Of a DNA stretch of 64,000 nucleotides, positions 11,401 to 23,789 are shown one piece after another. The DNA lies in contig CP154954.1 of the NCBI GenBank assembly GCA_039621445.1, forward strand, positions 2,604,001-2,668,000, written 5' to 3'. The translations under genes were made by a program, and so were the position numbers. Origin of the DNA: Euglena gracilis. Lineage: Eukaryota; Euglenida; Euglenophyceae; Euglenales. Numbering within the stretch: position 1 is the stretch's first letter; each line of letters opens with the position of its first letter. The notes beneath the pieces were generated by a model. It was not told the origin of the DNA. It searched no databases and saw only the letters and a list, made by a program, of their open reading frames with translations.

Positions 11401-14400
11401 CCCGGACCCAGAAAAACTGTTTTTGAGCCAAAAACGAGCGTTTTTCGACCCGCCAGCGCCCCGTTTTGGGCCGCCGACCCATTGACTTTGGGTCAAAACC
11501 GGGTCGAAAAAGTCGAAAAAAATCGAAAAAAATTTTTTTGCCCGAAACGATGTTTTTGGCCTCCCGGACCCAGAAAAACTGTTTTTGAGCCGAAAACGAG
11601 CGTTTTTCGACCCGCCAGCGCCCCGTTTTGGGCCGCCGACCCATTGACTTTGGGTCAAAACCGGGTCGAAAAAGTCGAAAAAAATCGAAAAATTTTTTTG
11701 CCCGAAACGATGTTTTTTGGCCTCCCGGACCCAGAAAAACTGTTTTTGAGCCGAAAACGAGCGTTTTTCGACCCGCCAGCGCCCCGTTTTGGGCCGCCGA
11801 CCCATTGACTTTGGGTCAAAACCGGGTCGAAAAAGTCGAAAAAAATCGAAAAAAATTTTTTGCCCGAAACGATGTTTTTTTGGCCTCCCGGACCCAGAAA
11901 AACTGTTTTTGAGCCGAAAACGAGCGTTTTTCGACCCGCCAGCGCCCCGTTTTGGGCCGCCGACCCATTGACTTTGGGTCAAAACCGGGTCGAAAAAGTC
12001 GAAAAAATCGAAAAAAAATTTTTTGCCCGAAACGATGTTTTTTGGCCTCCCGGACCCAGAAAAACTGTTTTTCAGCCGAAAACGAGCGTTTTTCGACCCG
12101 CCAGCGCCCCGTTTTGGGCCGCCGACCCATTGACTTTGGGTCAAAACCGGGTCGAAAAAGTCGAAAAAAATCGAAAAAAATTTTTTTGCCCGAAACGATG
12201 TTTTTTGGCCTCCCGGACCCAGAAAAACTGTTTTTGAGCCGAAAACGAGCGTTTTTCGACCCGCCAGCGCCCCGTTTTGGGCCGCCGACCCATTGACTTT
12301 GGGTCAAAACCGGGTCGAAAAAGTCGAAAAAAATCGAAAATTTTTTTTGCCCGAAACGATGTTTTTTGGCCTCCAGAACCAGAAAAATTCTTTTTTTGCC
12401 GAAAAAACGAGCGTTTTTCGACCCGCCAGCGCCCCGTTTTGGGCCGCCGACCCATTGACTTTGGGTCAAAACCGGGTCGAAAAAGTCGAAAAAAATCGAA
12501 AAAATTTTTTTTGCCCGAAACGATGTTTTTTGGCCTCCCGGACCCAGAAAAACTGTTTTTGAGCCGAAAACGAGCGTTTTTCGACCCGCCAGCGCCCCGT
12601 TTTGGGCCGCCGACCCATTGACTTTGGGTCAAAACCGGGTCGAAAAAGTCGAAAAAAATCGAAAAAATTTTTTGCCCGAAACGATGTTTTTTTGGCCTCC
12701 CAGACCCAGAAAAACTGTTTTTTAGCCGAAAACGAGCGTTTTTCGACCCGCCAGCGCCCCGTTTGTGGACACCTAACCATTGATTTTGGGTCAAAACCGG
12801 GTCGAAAAAGTCGAAAAAATCGAAAAAAATTTTTTTTGCCCGAAACGATGTTTTTTGGCCTCCCGGACCCAGAAAAACTGTTTTTGAGCCGAAAACGAGC
12901 GTTTTTCGACCCGCCAGCGCCCCGTTTTGGGCCGCCGACCCATTGACTTTGGGTCAAAACCGGGTCGAAAAAGTCGAAAAAAATCGAAAAAAATTTTTTT
13001 GCCCGAAACGATGTTTTTTGGCCTCCCGGACCCAGAAAAACTGTTTTTGAGCCGAAAACGAGCGTTTTTCGACCCGCCAGCGCCCCCTTTTGGGCCGCCG
13101 ACCCATTGACTTTGGGTCAAAACCGGGTCGAAAAAGTCGAAAAAAATCGAAAAAAAATTTTTTGCCCGAAACGATGTTTTTTGGCCTCCCGGACCCAGAA
13201 AAACTGTTTTTGAGCCGAAAACGAGCGTTTTTCGACCCGCCAGCGCCCCGTTTTGGGCCGCCGACCCATTGACTTTGGGTCAAAACCGGGTCGAAAAAGT
13301 CGAAAAAAATCGAAAAAAAATTTTTTGCCCGAAACGATGTTTTTTGGCCTCCCGGACCCAGAAAAACTGTTTTTGAGCCGAAAACGAGCGTTTTTCGACC
13401 CGCCAGCGCCCCGTTTTGGGCCGCCGACCCATTGACTTTGGGTCAAAACCGGGTCGAAAAAGTCGAAAAAAGTCGAAAAAATTTTTTTGCCCGAAACGAT
13501 GTTTTTGGCCTCCCGGACCCAGAAAAACTGTTTTTGAGCCGAAAACGAGCGTTTTTCGACCCGCCAGCGCCCCGTTTTGGGCCGCCGACCCATTCATTGA
13601 CTTTGGGTCAAAACCGGGTCGAAAAAGTCGAAAAAAATCGAAAAATTTTTTTGCCCGAAACGATGTTTTTTGGCCTCCCGGACCCAGAAAAACTGTTTTT
13701 GAGCCGAAAACGAGCGTTTTTCGACCCGCCAGCGCCCCCTTTTGGGCCGCCGACCCATTGACTTTGGGTCAAAACCGGGTCGAAAAAGTCGAAAAAAGTC
13801 GAAAAAATTTTTTTGCCCGAAACGATGTTTTTTGGCCTCCCAGACCCAGAAAAACTGTTTTTCAGCCGAAAACGAGCGTTTTTCGACCCGCCAGCGCCCC
13901 GTTTTGGGCCGCCGACCCATTGACTTTGGGTCAAAACCGGGTCGAAAAAGTCGAAAAAAATCGAAAAAAATTTTTTTGCCCGAAACGATGTTTTTTGGCC
14001 TCCCGGACCCAGAAAAACTGTTTTTGAGCCGAAAACGAGCGCTTTTCGACCCGCCAGCGCCCCGTTTTGGGCCGCCGACCCATTGACTTTGGGTCAAGGT
14101 CGAAAAAGTCGAAAAAAGTCGAAAAAAATTTTTTTGCCCGAAACGATGTTTTTTGGCCTCCCGGACCCAGAAAAACTGTTTTTGAGCCGAAAACGAGCGT
14201 TTTTCGACCCGCCAGCGCCCCGTTTTGGGCCGCCGACCCATTGACTTTGGGTCAAAACCGGGTCGAAAAAGTCGAAAAAAATCGAAAAAAAATTTTTTGC
14301 CCGAAACGATGTTTTTTGGCCTCCCGGACCCAGAAAAACTGTTTTTGAGCCGAAAACGAGCGTTTTTCGACCCGCCAGCGCCCCGTTTTGGGCCGCCGAC

Positions 14401-15509
14401 CCATTGACTTTGGGTCAAAACCGGGTCGAAAAAGTCGAAAAAAGTCGAAAAAAATCGAAAAATTTTTTTGCCCGAAACGATGTTTTTTGGCCTCCCAGAC
14501 CCAGAAAAACTGTTTTTCAGCCGAAAACGAGCGTTTTTCGACCCGCCAGCGCCCCGTTTTGGGCCGCCGACCCATTGACTTTGGGTCAAGGTCGAAAAAG
14601 TCGAAAAAAGTCGAAAAAAATTTTTTTGCCCGAAACGATGTTTTTTGGCCTCCCGGACCCAGAAAAACTGTTTTTGAGCCGAAAACGAGCGTTTTTCGAC
14701 CCGCCAGCGCCCCGTTTTGGGCCGCCGACCCATTGACTTTGGGTCAAAACCGGGTCGAAAAAGTCGAAAAAAATCGAAAAAAATTTTTTTGCCCGAAACG
14801 ATGTTTTTTGGCCTCCCGGACCCAGAAAAACTGTTTTTGAGCCGAAAACGAGCGTTTTTCGACCCGCCAGCGCCCCGTTTTGGGCCGCCGACCCATTGAC
14901 TTTGGGTCAAAACCGGGTCGAAAAAGTCGAAAAAAATCGAAAAATTTTTTTGCCCGAAACGATGTTTTTTTGGCCTCCCAGACCCTTTTGAGCCGAAAAC
15001 GAGCGTTTTTCGACCCGCCAGCGCCCCGTTTTGGGCCGCCGACCCATTGACTTTGGGTCAAAACCGGGTCGAAAAAGTCGAAAAAAGTCGAAAAAAATTT
15101 TTTTGCCCGAAACGATGTTTTTTGGCCTCCCAGACCCAGAAAAACTGTTTTTCAGCCGAAAACGAGCGTTTTTCGACCCGCCAGCGCCCCGTTTTGGGCC
15201 GCCGACCCATTGACTTTGGGTCAAAACCGGGTCGAAAAAGTCGAAAAAATTCGAAAACATTTTTTTTGCCCGAAACGATGTTTTTTGGCCTCCCAGACCT
15301 GGAAAAACTGTTTTTCAGCCGAAAACGAGCGTTTTTCGACCCGCCAGCGCCCCGTTTTGGCCCGCCGACCCGTTGACTTTGGGTCAAAACCGGGTCGAAA
15401 AAGTCGAAAAAAATCGAAATTTTTTTTTGCCCGAAACAATGTTTTTGGGCCTCCCGGACCCGGAAAAACTGTTTTCGAGCCGAAAATGAGCCTTTTTTGA
15501 CCCACCGGC

Positions 15510-15912
15510 GCCCTGTTTCTGGCACAAACCCCATGGATTTCAGGCAAAAGAGCTCCATGGAGTGGGCCGGTATGTATGGAGGGGTCAAAGAAGGGCCGGG
15601 TGCGCGCTTATTAAGAGCTCAGCACTATTCAAAACCTGGTCGCTGAGCTCTTATCCCTTTATGGGTTACAGCGAAGCTTACCCCTGGGGAAGGGGGGGTC
15701 AAACCCCTCCCTCCCCCCCCGCCCCCCCCCCCGGGTCGGGGCAACCAGGAGAACCGACGGAATATTACTATGATCCCGGCCCGGTTCCCGGATTTTTTTT
15801 TATCAGTCGCGAGCGACTGGATTTGTAGTTTCCGAATCACCTCCGTTTGTCCCCCAACTCCCCGCCAGGCCCGAGTTATTCACGCGCAAAGGGGTCCAAA
15901 CTGGTTAGGATT
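15510..15912 (+). repeat. Satellite right-flank module, copy 2, and truncated start of a third higher-order unit
   Basis: Matches 1,890-2,237 in order: 'caggcaaaagagctcc', 'gctgagctcttatccctt', 'gcgaagcttacccctgggga', 'atgatcccggcc', 'gagcgactggat' and 'gtttccgaatcacct'. From about 15,885 the left-flank start ('aaaggggtccaaactgg') begins again but is cut off near 15,912, where unrelated sequence starts. A 'gagctcagcactattcaaaa' insert at about 15,616-15,640 is not in copy 1. Confidence 0.8.
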
Positions 15913-16189
15913 GGCCCGCCATTTTGATGGTATTTCTAAAGGAAATCAACAAAGATCGCGCAGGCAGGGTCCAAATAGAGCGCGCCTCCCGCCGCTGGAG
16001 GCAGCAGTCTGCTTTAAGCGCACCCATGTTTCTAATAGGGGGGGGGGGTTATCTTCAAAAGTTTCCAAAGGTTTCTTTGTTGAGGGGGACATTTTGGGAG
16101 GCAGTCAGGGTGAAATCCCAAGGCACGGCAGCTTTTTTTTCAGGGGGGCGAAGATAATAACCACGCACAGATGATGCACACACACATCT

Positions 16190-16228
16190 CTGACACACAT
16201 CACGCACACATGCACACACGCAAACACA

Positions 16229-16281
<53 letters not shown>

Positions 16282-16282
16282 G
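16190..16282 (+). repeat. CA then GA microsatellite
   Basis: An irregular CA-rich tract passes into pure CA and then pure GA. Reading frames over it are low-complexity artefacts. The surrounding 15,913-16,430 shows no gene that I can support. Confidence 0.95.
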
Positions 16283-16435
16283 TCCACTCACCACCCTGAC
16301 ACCCACAATACCACTCATATGCACACATTCACACACGCACGCAACATCACAGCACCCTGCTGGCGCAGGGACCTGAAACCGGGAATTTCAAACATAAATG
16401 CCGGCGCATGCAAGACCCAAGTTGACCCTCCCCAG

Positions 16436-17591
16436 TGTCGTCAAGTCGACAAGCCTGCCAGGAGCCGGCGGGGGACGTGCAGCTGCTGGAGGCGGTGCCC
16501 CTGCCCCCAGTGATGCGGATCGGGCCGACGGGGGCGAGCACGCTCACGGCCAGGGCTTGCATGCCCCCTGTGCCCCCTCCTGGTATCGATCCCCCCCCAA
16601 GCCAGGCTGAATGTTAAGACAAGACTGGCCTCACTGGGGGGGGGGGGGGGGCTGCCTGGGCAGGCACTCCAAGGCACCCAGATGCTACCATCCCCAGGGG
16701 AGGGGCATTTTGTCAAAAGCGGCACTCGACCAAAGCGCTTCCGGCGCAGAAGGAGGCCCAGAGAAGCCGATTTGGGGCGCTTTCTTGTCCAGGTGGGCAA
16801 CGACCTTCCCCCCCCCCGGGGGGAGTGCCTGCCTGCCTGCCCAGGCACTCCAGGACACCGAGACCCCCCAGGATGGTCAGAATCAGGCTGTTATGTATAT
16901 CCTTAAATTGAAGCCTGCCCCCTCCCAGGGAGCCAGCCCTACTTAAAAAGAAGCCTGATCGGGGTTTGTGGGGGGAGGGTGGAAATCAAACCCCCAACCC
17001 CCAAAAGCACAACCCCTCAAATGGGTAGGTATGTTTGGCCTGTGGCCCAAACATACTCCACTACCCACCACCCCTACCACATACCCCTACCCAACCCCCA
17101 CTCCCGCCAAGCCGAATGCCTTAAAGAAGGGGGTCCATGTTGGCAGGGAGTATGTATGGATGCATAGAAATATGTATGAATGCATGTAGGCATGCGTGCG
17201 TGCATGCATATATATACATATATATGGCAGCCATAATCTACATGGCCCCCCGGGGGGGGCATGTAGATTATCCAGGGGGTCAAAATAGTTTTTTTTGCGC
17301 GACTTAGGGTTAGGCCTAACTTATAGACGGGTGTTCGGTGTACAACTTAGGCCTAACCCTAAGCCTAAGTCCATCATTAACGCAAAAAAATGGCCTCCCC
17401 CCTGGACACACTACATGGGCCCCCGGGGGGCCACGTAGATTATGGCTGCCATATATATAGCCACATAGCCAATTAGCGCAACATAGCCAATTAGCGCAAA
17501 TTAGCATGTGCGCACCTAACCCTGTACCTTCAATAACGGGGGTGCCCAACCCGGTGTCAAGTACTAAATTTAACACTTGCCATATATATAC

Positions 17592-17622
<31 letters not shown>

Positions 17623-19426
17623 GAATACTATATATATGCATGCATGTGTGTATGTGTGTATGTATGCCAGGTGCTTCTGCGGTCGGTCCGGACCCCTCTG
17701 GTCCAGGAGACGTCTCTTGGATGCGACTGCTGCAGAGCCCGCTTGCAAGTGCCAGAGGTGCCGGAGCCATATGCTGTGTGTGAGGGCAGGGGTGGACAAT
17801 GTAATGGCCGGGGCGTCCTCGTGTCTGGAAGCGAGGCAAGGCAATTCAAATTTTCCAACCAAAAAAAAAACACAAGCATGTAAATATCGCATGTTGTGCA
17901 ACCCCCCCCCCTAATAGTAGGGCATGCCCTCTACAAGAGCAGGGTCCAAATAGTAGAGCACCCCCCCTCTGGCGAAGCGAGCGCCACTACAAGAGCACCC
18001 CCCCCTGGAAAACCAATGGAAGCAGAAGCAAGGCAAGTCATTCCATGTGATTGTTGCAAGGTTTGTAACTTGCCTCAAAAAGGCAAGCTTCCCAGAGCTC
18101 AGTGGCTAAACAATTCCTCCAACCTCGGCTGCCGTTTGCGCTTGGCTGCCGGTTAAGGTGGAGGAAGGGAGGTTGAAGGGACCGGAAACAGACTGGGCCT
18201 GTGTGATGTCCACTACAAGAGCAGGGTCCAAATAAAAGAGCACCCCCCTCTGGCGAAGCGACCGTCTACTACAAGAGCACCCGCTCTACAATTGGGGGGG
18301 GGTTCAGTCCACTCATTCCACATTGCCTGCAATTTCCCACGCGTCCACCTGCAATTGCTCGAAAATTCAATCAATTTTTGGTGTTTTGGTATTTCGCCAC
18401 TTTCCCCCCCCCTTCCAAAAGGTCATCAGCTTTCTTTCTATATTCCCCCCAAAGAAGGTCAATTTTTTTTTCTGACGCTCCCGGCTGAAGGTTTTTTGTG
18501 TATTAAACATATTTTTGCCAAGATGTGCCCCCAAATGGATTGTTGGTTTCTTTCAGAAATACCATCAAAGTGGGGGGTGCGCTTGTAGCGGACCTCCGCC
18601 ATCGGCGGCAGGGGTGCGCTTTCATTTGGACATGCGCTTGTAGCGGCCCCGTGCTTCTATCACGGGGGGGGGGGGGTTAAGAGAAAGTGTATCCTGTTTT
18701 TTTATTTTATTTTGAGTCCATTTCAGTTTACGGTTTTTTTTTTGGCTGGACTTTTGGGTAGGGAGCAAATCAGCTGCAATACATCTTTTTGGGATAACAT
18801 CCGCACCCTCTTGGAAACTGTCCTGCCCAGGAAGCCGTCACAGCGTCCTACTTGGGAAACTGGCCGTGGCCCCGGCACCAAATTGGACCCTTGTAGCTGA
18901 CAAGTTGGTTGATGCCGGGGAGCCTGCCAGTCTCCCAAGCGGAACCGTGTACCCGCCACTTGCTGACCTGCTGGGTGACAACATCCCCGGAAGGGGGCGG
19001 CTGCTCCGGCTGCGGCAGGTTTTGGACCCCACCCCCTTCACTGGAACGGGGGGTCCTGGCCGTCCCAGGGCGGTACAGGAATCCCCGAAACCCCATGGGT
19101 GGTGGGTTGGGGGGTTGGGGGGTGACCCCCCCCCCAGCCAGACCACCCTGTACAGCCCTGACCACCCCCCAGCGTTAACAGAATCTGTGAGAATGCTGTG
19201 GTGGGTGGGGGGTCGACCAACCCCTGACTACCCACCTTGTCGCACCCGGGCCGGCGGCCATGCGGCGCAGCGCGGCGCAGGGACTGCGCAGTGCACCCCG
19301 GGCTGTGCACCGCCGCACCGGCCCCATCCGATGCCGCGCACCGCCGGCTGTCCGGGGCTGTCCCGGCACTGGTGGCCGACCGCAAAGCGCGCCCGGGTGC
19401 CGAATTCGGCGGTGCAAGTATCCAGG
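16436..19426 (+). CDS. Candidate multi-exon gene, plus strand (partial, unrecognised)
   Basis: Several GC-rich stretches look like exons on this strand. 16,436-~16,560 follows 'ccctccccag' and reads QACQEPAGDVQLLEAVPLPP-like coding sequence. 16,698-16,792 is bounded by 'ccccag' and 'ccag|gtgggc' and encodes an Arg-rich stretch. 18,897-19,018 is bounded by 'ccttgtag' and 'gcag|gttttg' and reads DKLVDAGEPASLPSGTVYPP. 19,281-19,426 follows 'gcgcag' and may end at a GC donor (CAGG|GCAAGT), with AVPALVADRKARPGAEFGG in frame. I recognise no family. Joining these into one gene is an inference from strand, composition and spacing; I could not verify phase across all junctions, and the minus strand is an alternative for some segments. 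Confidence 0.28.
17217..17460. mobile_element. Foldback element with ~30-bp inverted ends
   Basis: The left arm 'tatatggcagccataatcta' (near 17,220) is the reverse complement of the right arm near 17,430-17,459. Inside are a second inverted pair around 'acttagggttaggcctaa' (17,303) and 'ttaggcctaaccctaag' (17,347), and G/C-run palindromes. There is no coding capacity. It sits in a TA-rich site, so a target duplication cannot be read. Right-flank sequence at 17,500-17,545 resembles the interior of the element at 23,950. Confidence 0.65.
17580..17672 (+). repeat. TATA/TATG microsatellite
   Basis: Alternating 'atat' and 'tatg' repeats. 17,667-17,800, directly downstream, is GC-richer and could be an exon on either strand, but I cannot decide the frame. 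Confidence 0.85.
17905..18290. repeat. Keyword repeat: CTACAAGAGCACCCC family
   Basis: The words 'actacaagagca', 'gggtccaaata' and 'gagcacccccctctggcgaa' recur at 17,930-18,010 and 18,200-18,290, flanking a unique segment (18,010-18,200). The two blocks are direct repeats of about 75-85% identity by eye. No gene is supported here. Confidence 0.6.
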
Positions 19427-20165
19427 GCAAGTTGAATGCTCAGGGAGGTCGGCCCGGCCCCAGGGAATGTGGATGCGAAGCACACCACAACCCCCCCCCC
19501 TGGGGGTGGAGCGCAAGGACATAAGTACCCGAGAGAGCGATTGGAAATTTTTTTCTGGGGGTGGAAAACCCCCAAAAAGAAGAAAGAAGAAACCCCAAAA
19601 CATGGGACCCACCCCCAGAAACAAGAACCCCAAAAAATAAGATCCCCCAATTTTCAACAAAAAAAAATCCAAAAGTCGTCCAACCCAAACACCAACAAAA
19701 AGGGCTTTTTTTTGGACTTTCATGTGATAAAGTTGGCAAATTTCGACATTAGTTTTGTTCATGGTGAAGAATCTTGCTTTTTGGATCTATTTTTTGGCCT
19801 CTCCCTCGGGAAGATTTTTGACCAATATTTCTTAGCAAAAATCCAGAAGGCCAACCCCCTACCCAAACGAAAGTGGACCCAAGGTGTTTTTTTTTTTGGA
19901 GGTGGATTTTGTGCACTGCAGGGCACTTTGAAATCCCCCCCCCCGAGGTTGGTCGAATTAAGCTTGGGGACCGACCCCCTCAGGGTCAGGGGAGTTTAAA
20001 AAGCATATTCAAACGTCCTCGAACGACGTTCGAGGATGCTTGTCCCACGGACATTTCATTGCAAGTTTCACAGGATTGAGGTTCATCTTTCCGTGCAAAC
20101 AGTTGCAGAATGTGAAAGGATTTGTTTGCACAACAAAAGGGAGTTGCGCACACGGCAAATGTAAA
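19427..20165. other. Gene-poor stretch
   Basis: Low-complexity A/C-rich and T-rich DNA with short G and C runs. The only structure I see is a short palindrome at about 20,016-20,037 (tcctcgaac/gttcgagga). No supported gene. Confidence 0.5.
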
Positions 20166-20602
20166 CCTCCCCCCCCCCCATTTAGAACGACAACCCATCT
20201 GATAACGAACCACCCCCATTTATAACGACCCATCCTGGAATTTCCACCAAAAAAAGAAATATAACGACCCATGGTTGACAAAGAGCAAAAGGCATGGGTA
20301 AGATGATGCATCTCACGTGAGAGTGTCCAGGCTCACCAGTGTTTACTTGAAGTATGAGCGGATCGACCGCTGCTTGGACGGGGGCGTGTTTAGGGTCATC
20401 ACTGTCGGACTCCTCAAGCTCAGCAGTGCCACACACAAAGCCAGCAAGCCAGCATGGTAGAAAGCGTGTCAGACATAGCTGCGGTAAGGAAAACAACAAA
20501 GCCCCCCTTTGATAACGACCCCCCATTTATAACGACCCCCTCTGGATTTTCCACCAACTGAAAAGTCAGATAACGACCCGTCGTTATATTCAGGGGGGGG
20601 TT
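20166..20602. repeat. Keyword repeat: ATAACGACCC family flanking an exon-like core
   Basis: Direct copies of a ~60-base block ('catttataacgaccc', 'tggaatttccacca' or 'tggattttccacca', 'ataacgaccc') lie at about 20,212-20,272 and 20,520-20,580, with further ATAACGA or AACGAC words next to C runs on both outer sides. The core between them contains the exon-like segment at 20,337-20,418. Confidence 0.6.
20337..20418 (-). CDS. Candidate orphan exon, minus strand
   Basis: On the minus strand the segment follows 'gcactgctgag' and ends at 'actg|gtgagc', a good donor. In frame it encodes an acidic start (LEESDSDD) followed by HAPVQAAVDPLILQVN, which reads as ordinary coding sequence. No family is recognised and no partner exon is assigned. 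It lies between two copies of the ATAACGACCC repeat. Confidence 0.3.
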
Positions 20603-23085
20603 TAACACAATGTTAGGATTTATTTTCATTTCTATGAAGGAGGATGCTCGCATCCAGGCTTGTGCTTTGTCGGCTTGTGCAAAAATTTATCAAAAATGAA
20701 AAAATTTTGGCCCAAGCAGCCGAAATGAAAATTTTCACTTTTAAGAGGGAGACCCAATACCTCCCAGTCAACGGACTTTTTTTGGACCCCTTGTCTCACG
20801 ACCGATCCCTTTTTGGTGGAAACCAACATCCAACGACCACCTCCCAATCAGAGGACAGAAATAAATAATTGAATCTGAGGGATTTGGTGTGATGTCACAG
20901 CTCCGAAAGACAGGGTGGAAGAAATCTGTCCCAGGGTGCTCTTAACAATATCTGCAGAAAATTGCTGTTTCCACGGGGGGTGCCAACGACAGGCTGTGTC
21001 TTGGACGGGGGGTACCCTCCTATGTCCAACGACAGTATGCCCCACATCACGGTTGCCACTCACCGGCACCCATAATTGGACATGGGAAGGGCTAACGTCC
21101 ACCACCAGCACCACCAATCATGATTCGATTTGCATGGCCAGATCCTCGCCTGTTCGCCATTTCTCCGTTGATTACATACTCAGCTTTCGTGCCACGGCTT
21201 AGTCTATGTTCCTGGTTGTAGATCGCGTGGGTCACCTTTGGTTGCCCCATCCCCTCTCGCTCAACTTCCACACCTCCATCTGTGCTGTAGACATTGTGGG
21301 CTTGCGATCCCGTGCACTATTTCAACACCAACCCTCCGGGATTCTATGCCGAAGATAATGTCTCCCCCCCACGGTTCCAGAAAATTGCCAGAATCCGTGG
21401 TGCTGGTGAATCTCATATTATTGGAAGCTTTTAGGGACCCTGGCCCGAGCCGACCCCCCTGTGAGAGCGACGGACGATCGTAACCTGCCCTATTTTTCGA
21501 CACCTCCAAATTATTTGTTGTTTGTTTATGACACTCCAGGTGCCTGACTTAGCAAAAGGCACAAATGGCAGAGGGGATTTTCGCCACGCAGCAGCCTCCT
21601 TCCTGGATTACAACAAAGGGAGTAAGTCATATCAGAACCAGCTTCTTTTTGCTTTTGTTTTTTTATTTTTTGTTGGTATATCCAACAGGATCGGAAAATG
21701 TAAAATAAGAAACATTGTGTAGACGTTGATACTGTTGATAATTTTTTTTTAACCCTTGAAAATCAAGGTTGAAAACGATCTCCGTTTTTCAAATCTGATT
21801 GCCCCGGGGAAAATGGATTTATCGGAAATTCCCTGTGCAGGCTGGGGTGTGTTGTGTTTTGTCAAACTCTGCGTTCTTTAACCTCCATCATAATTTGAAT
21901 TCAATATCTGTTTGTGTCCCATTTCCTTTCGATACAGAAGGGTGCAACCCACAAATTTTTGAAAAACGATTACAAGATTAGGTTTGGGAGTTTTTTTTTC
22001 CACAACTGGGTATTTTTCGTCACCCGGGGGGCAAAAAAAATGCCTTTTATGCAAAAATATCACCCGAGTTATTCCCGAGGGAACCCGAGGACCCCCCCCC
22101 CACGGAACAGCCTTGGGGCGCACCCCCCCCCCCGGCAATATCCCCTCCTCAGCTCGGGTTCCACTTTTTGTTTTGCGATGTTCAGCAAAAACGTGCAATT
22201 TTTAAGCATATTTGTTTTTTGTTTTTGTCAATTTTTTTGGCATTTTAGTTCCTTTTATATCACCAACAATGCAATGGGTTTTTGTGTCATTTTTTTCCAA
22301 ATTCAGATTTTTTCGAATGTCCTTTCCGGGTTAATTGGTAATGTTTTTTGTTGACTTCTTCTTTTCCTGGGCTTTGAGGGAAATTTCAACACCTCCTTGG
22401 GCATGGATGTTCAGTTTCAAAGAAATATCCTAGATAAATCAAGAGTTCTGACTTCCAGATACTATTGGTGATTTCCAAAAAACAGCTGCAAGCAGATTGC
22501 ATCTTTCCCCCTCGGCGCATGGATTTACAAAGCTGAGCAGTCAAATTTCGCTGCAGAAATGGAAAACGCAACGGGCTGGGCTGCAGCTGCCTTCGCGCTG
22601 TGCGGAGGAACTGCCGGAGGGTCTCGGACTCCTAAAACAAAAACGAAGAAATAGTGCGTACCTCCTCCGGAATACCAAAATTATTTTTTGCGGCAAACAG
22701 GGGTTTTTATAAGATGGTGTGAAGCCCCCCCCCCCCCTGGGTGGGGGGCCACCCCTTTGGAGAGGGTCCAGGGGAACCAACCAAATTTCCCAAGAACGAA
22801 CCGAAAAATCACAAAATGCCCAAAATAGCACCTTTTTCAAAAACATTCTCGGCGCTGAAAAGAATATCCCGGACCCCACCCCCCTGTTCCCTGGGGTCCA
22901 AGAATATATGAAAAAACGCCTTTGCGGCAAAATGTTGCACTTTTTCGGGGACAAATTTTGCAAGCCCCTTTTTCCGTGAACGAAGAAAAAAATCTTCTTC
23001 AAAACCCAAGCCATGCTTTTGCTTACCGACCGGGGGGGTGCTATAAAGTGCCCGCCCCTGGAAGGCACCCCCGGGGGGGGGCAGG
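20603..23085. other. Gene-poor stretch
   Basis: Mixed-composition DNA with C and G runs. Frames around 20,850-21,500 on the minus strand are open in pieces (for example a segment with FTSTTDSGNFLEPWGGDII near 21,400) and could be a decayed coding region, but stops interrupt it and I recognise no family. Nothing else is supported. Confidence 0.4.
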
Positions 23086-23789
23086 CAGGGATGTATGGGA
23101 AGCCTTGGGGGGGGGGGGGCCGGACCCCCCCTCCCGACACATTGGGGGGGGGGGGGGGCGGTGGGTCGGACCCCCCTCCTACCTCGAAACTGAGGGGGGC
23201 CGAAAATTTTTCGATTTCATCGTCGATCAAAAGGGGGTGGGCAGGGTTGGATGGGAAGCCCTTCGGTATTGAGGTGGGTGGTAGGGGGGGTCCCGACCAC
23301 CCCCCCAGGGGGGTAAGGTGGTGGGGGGGTCTGTACCACCCCCCTAGACGTTGGGAGGGGAGGTTCTGACCACCCCAGCCAACCCTCCTTGACAGGTGCA
23401 AAAATAGCAGAAAATTTTCTTCGGGCGCTGCGCTCCGGAAAATGAGGGGAAAAAAACACCCCTTTTGCTGACTTTTGGACACATGGCCCATTTTTTGATG
23501 TGTTGGTGTTTTCCCCAAATAATTGTTCAAAAAATTTCAAAAAATGAGCATTTTTGGATCGATTTCAAAAAAAATTCTGGCACTCTTGGCCGGGTTCTTG
23601 GCCGATTTCGACCCGATTTCCGGCCCTTTTCCCGCCCATCAAATCGAAAAATTTTCGGCCCCCCCCTCTGTTTCGAGGTAGGGGGTCGGACCCACCCCCC
23701 AACATGGCTTCCCATCCATCCCTGGGGGGGGTTGGTCAGGACCCCCCTACCACCTACCGCAATGCCGAAGGGCTTCCCATCCATCCCTG
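23086..23789. mobile_element. Composite foldback element with CAGGG ends (hAT-like)
   Basis: The left end CAGGGATG-T-ATGGGAAGCC and the right end (read inverted) CAGGGATG-G-ATGGGAAGCC match. They are flanked by GGGGCAGG (23,078-23,085) and AGGGCAGG (23,790-23,797), an 8-bp duplication with one mismatch. Inside are a second left-type end at 23,242 and a second right-type end near 23,724, and inverted copies of 'cggacccccc' and 'gaggtaggggg' blocks, suggesting one element inserted in or recombined with a relative. No transposase is present. Established: hAT elements commonly make 8-bp duplications and have CAGGG-like termini. Family assignment is inferred. Confidence 0.6.

Larger units (their letters stand above)
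2467..15509 (+). repeat. 163-bp satellite array 2
   Basis: About 80 tandem copies of the same unit, far more homogeneous than array 1 in its middle. Differences are mostly in the lengths of A and T runs, plus a few substitutions shared by neighbouring units (caga against cgga in the proline-like block; tcagccg against tgagccg), which suggests local amplification. Towards 14-15.5 kb some units carry an extra 'gtcgaaaaa' block or a loss of about 10 bases. Because 163 is not a multiple of three and the unit lacks stops in most frames, overlapping long open frames occur on both strands; I do not regard them as genes. Confidence 0.97.

Noticed and set aside
503-15509. Long open frames (up to ~600 codons) on both strands across the 163-bp array
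   Set aside because: They are by-products of a stop-poor tandem unit; the peptide simply repeats with the DNA unit, all frames are open, and no start, splice or domain supports coding.
503-15509. CRISPR-like array
   Set aside because: Units are contiguous with no unique spacers, and the genome is eukaryotic.
17300-17375. Telomere repeat (TTAGGG-like words and CCTAA)
   Set aside because: Only one or two words each way, arranged as an inverted pair inside a foldback element, not a tandem array.
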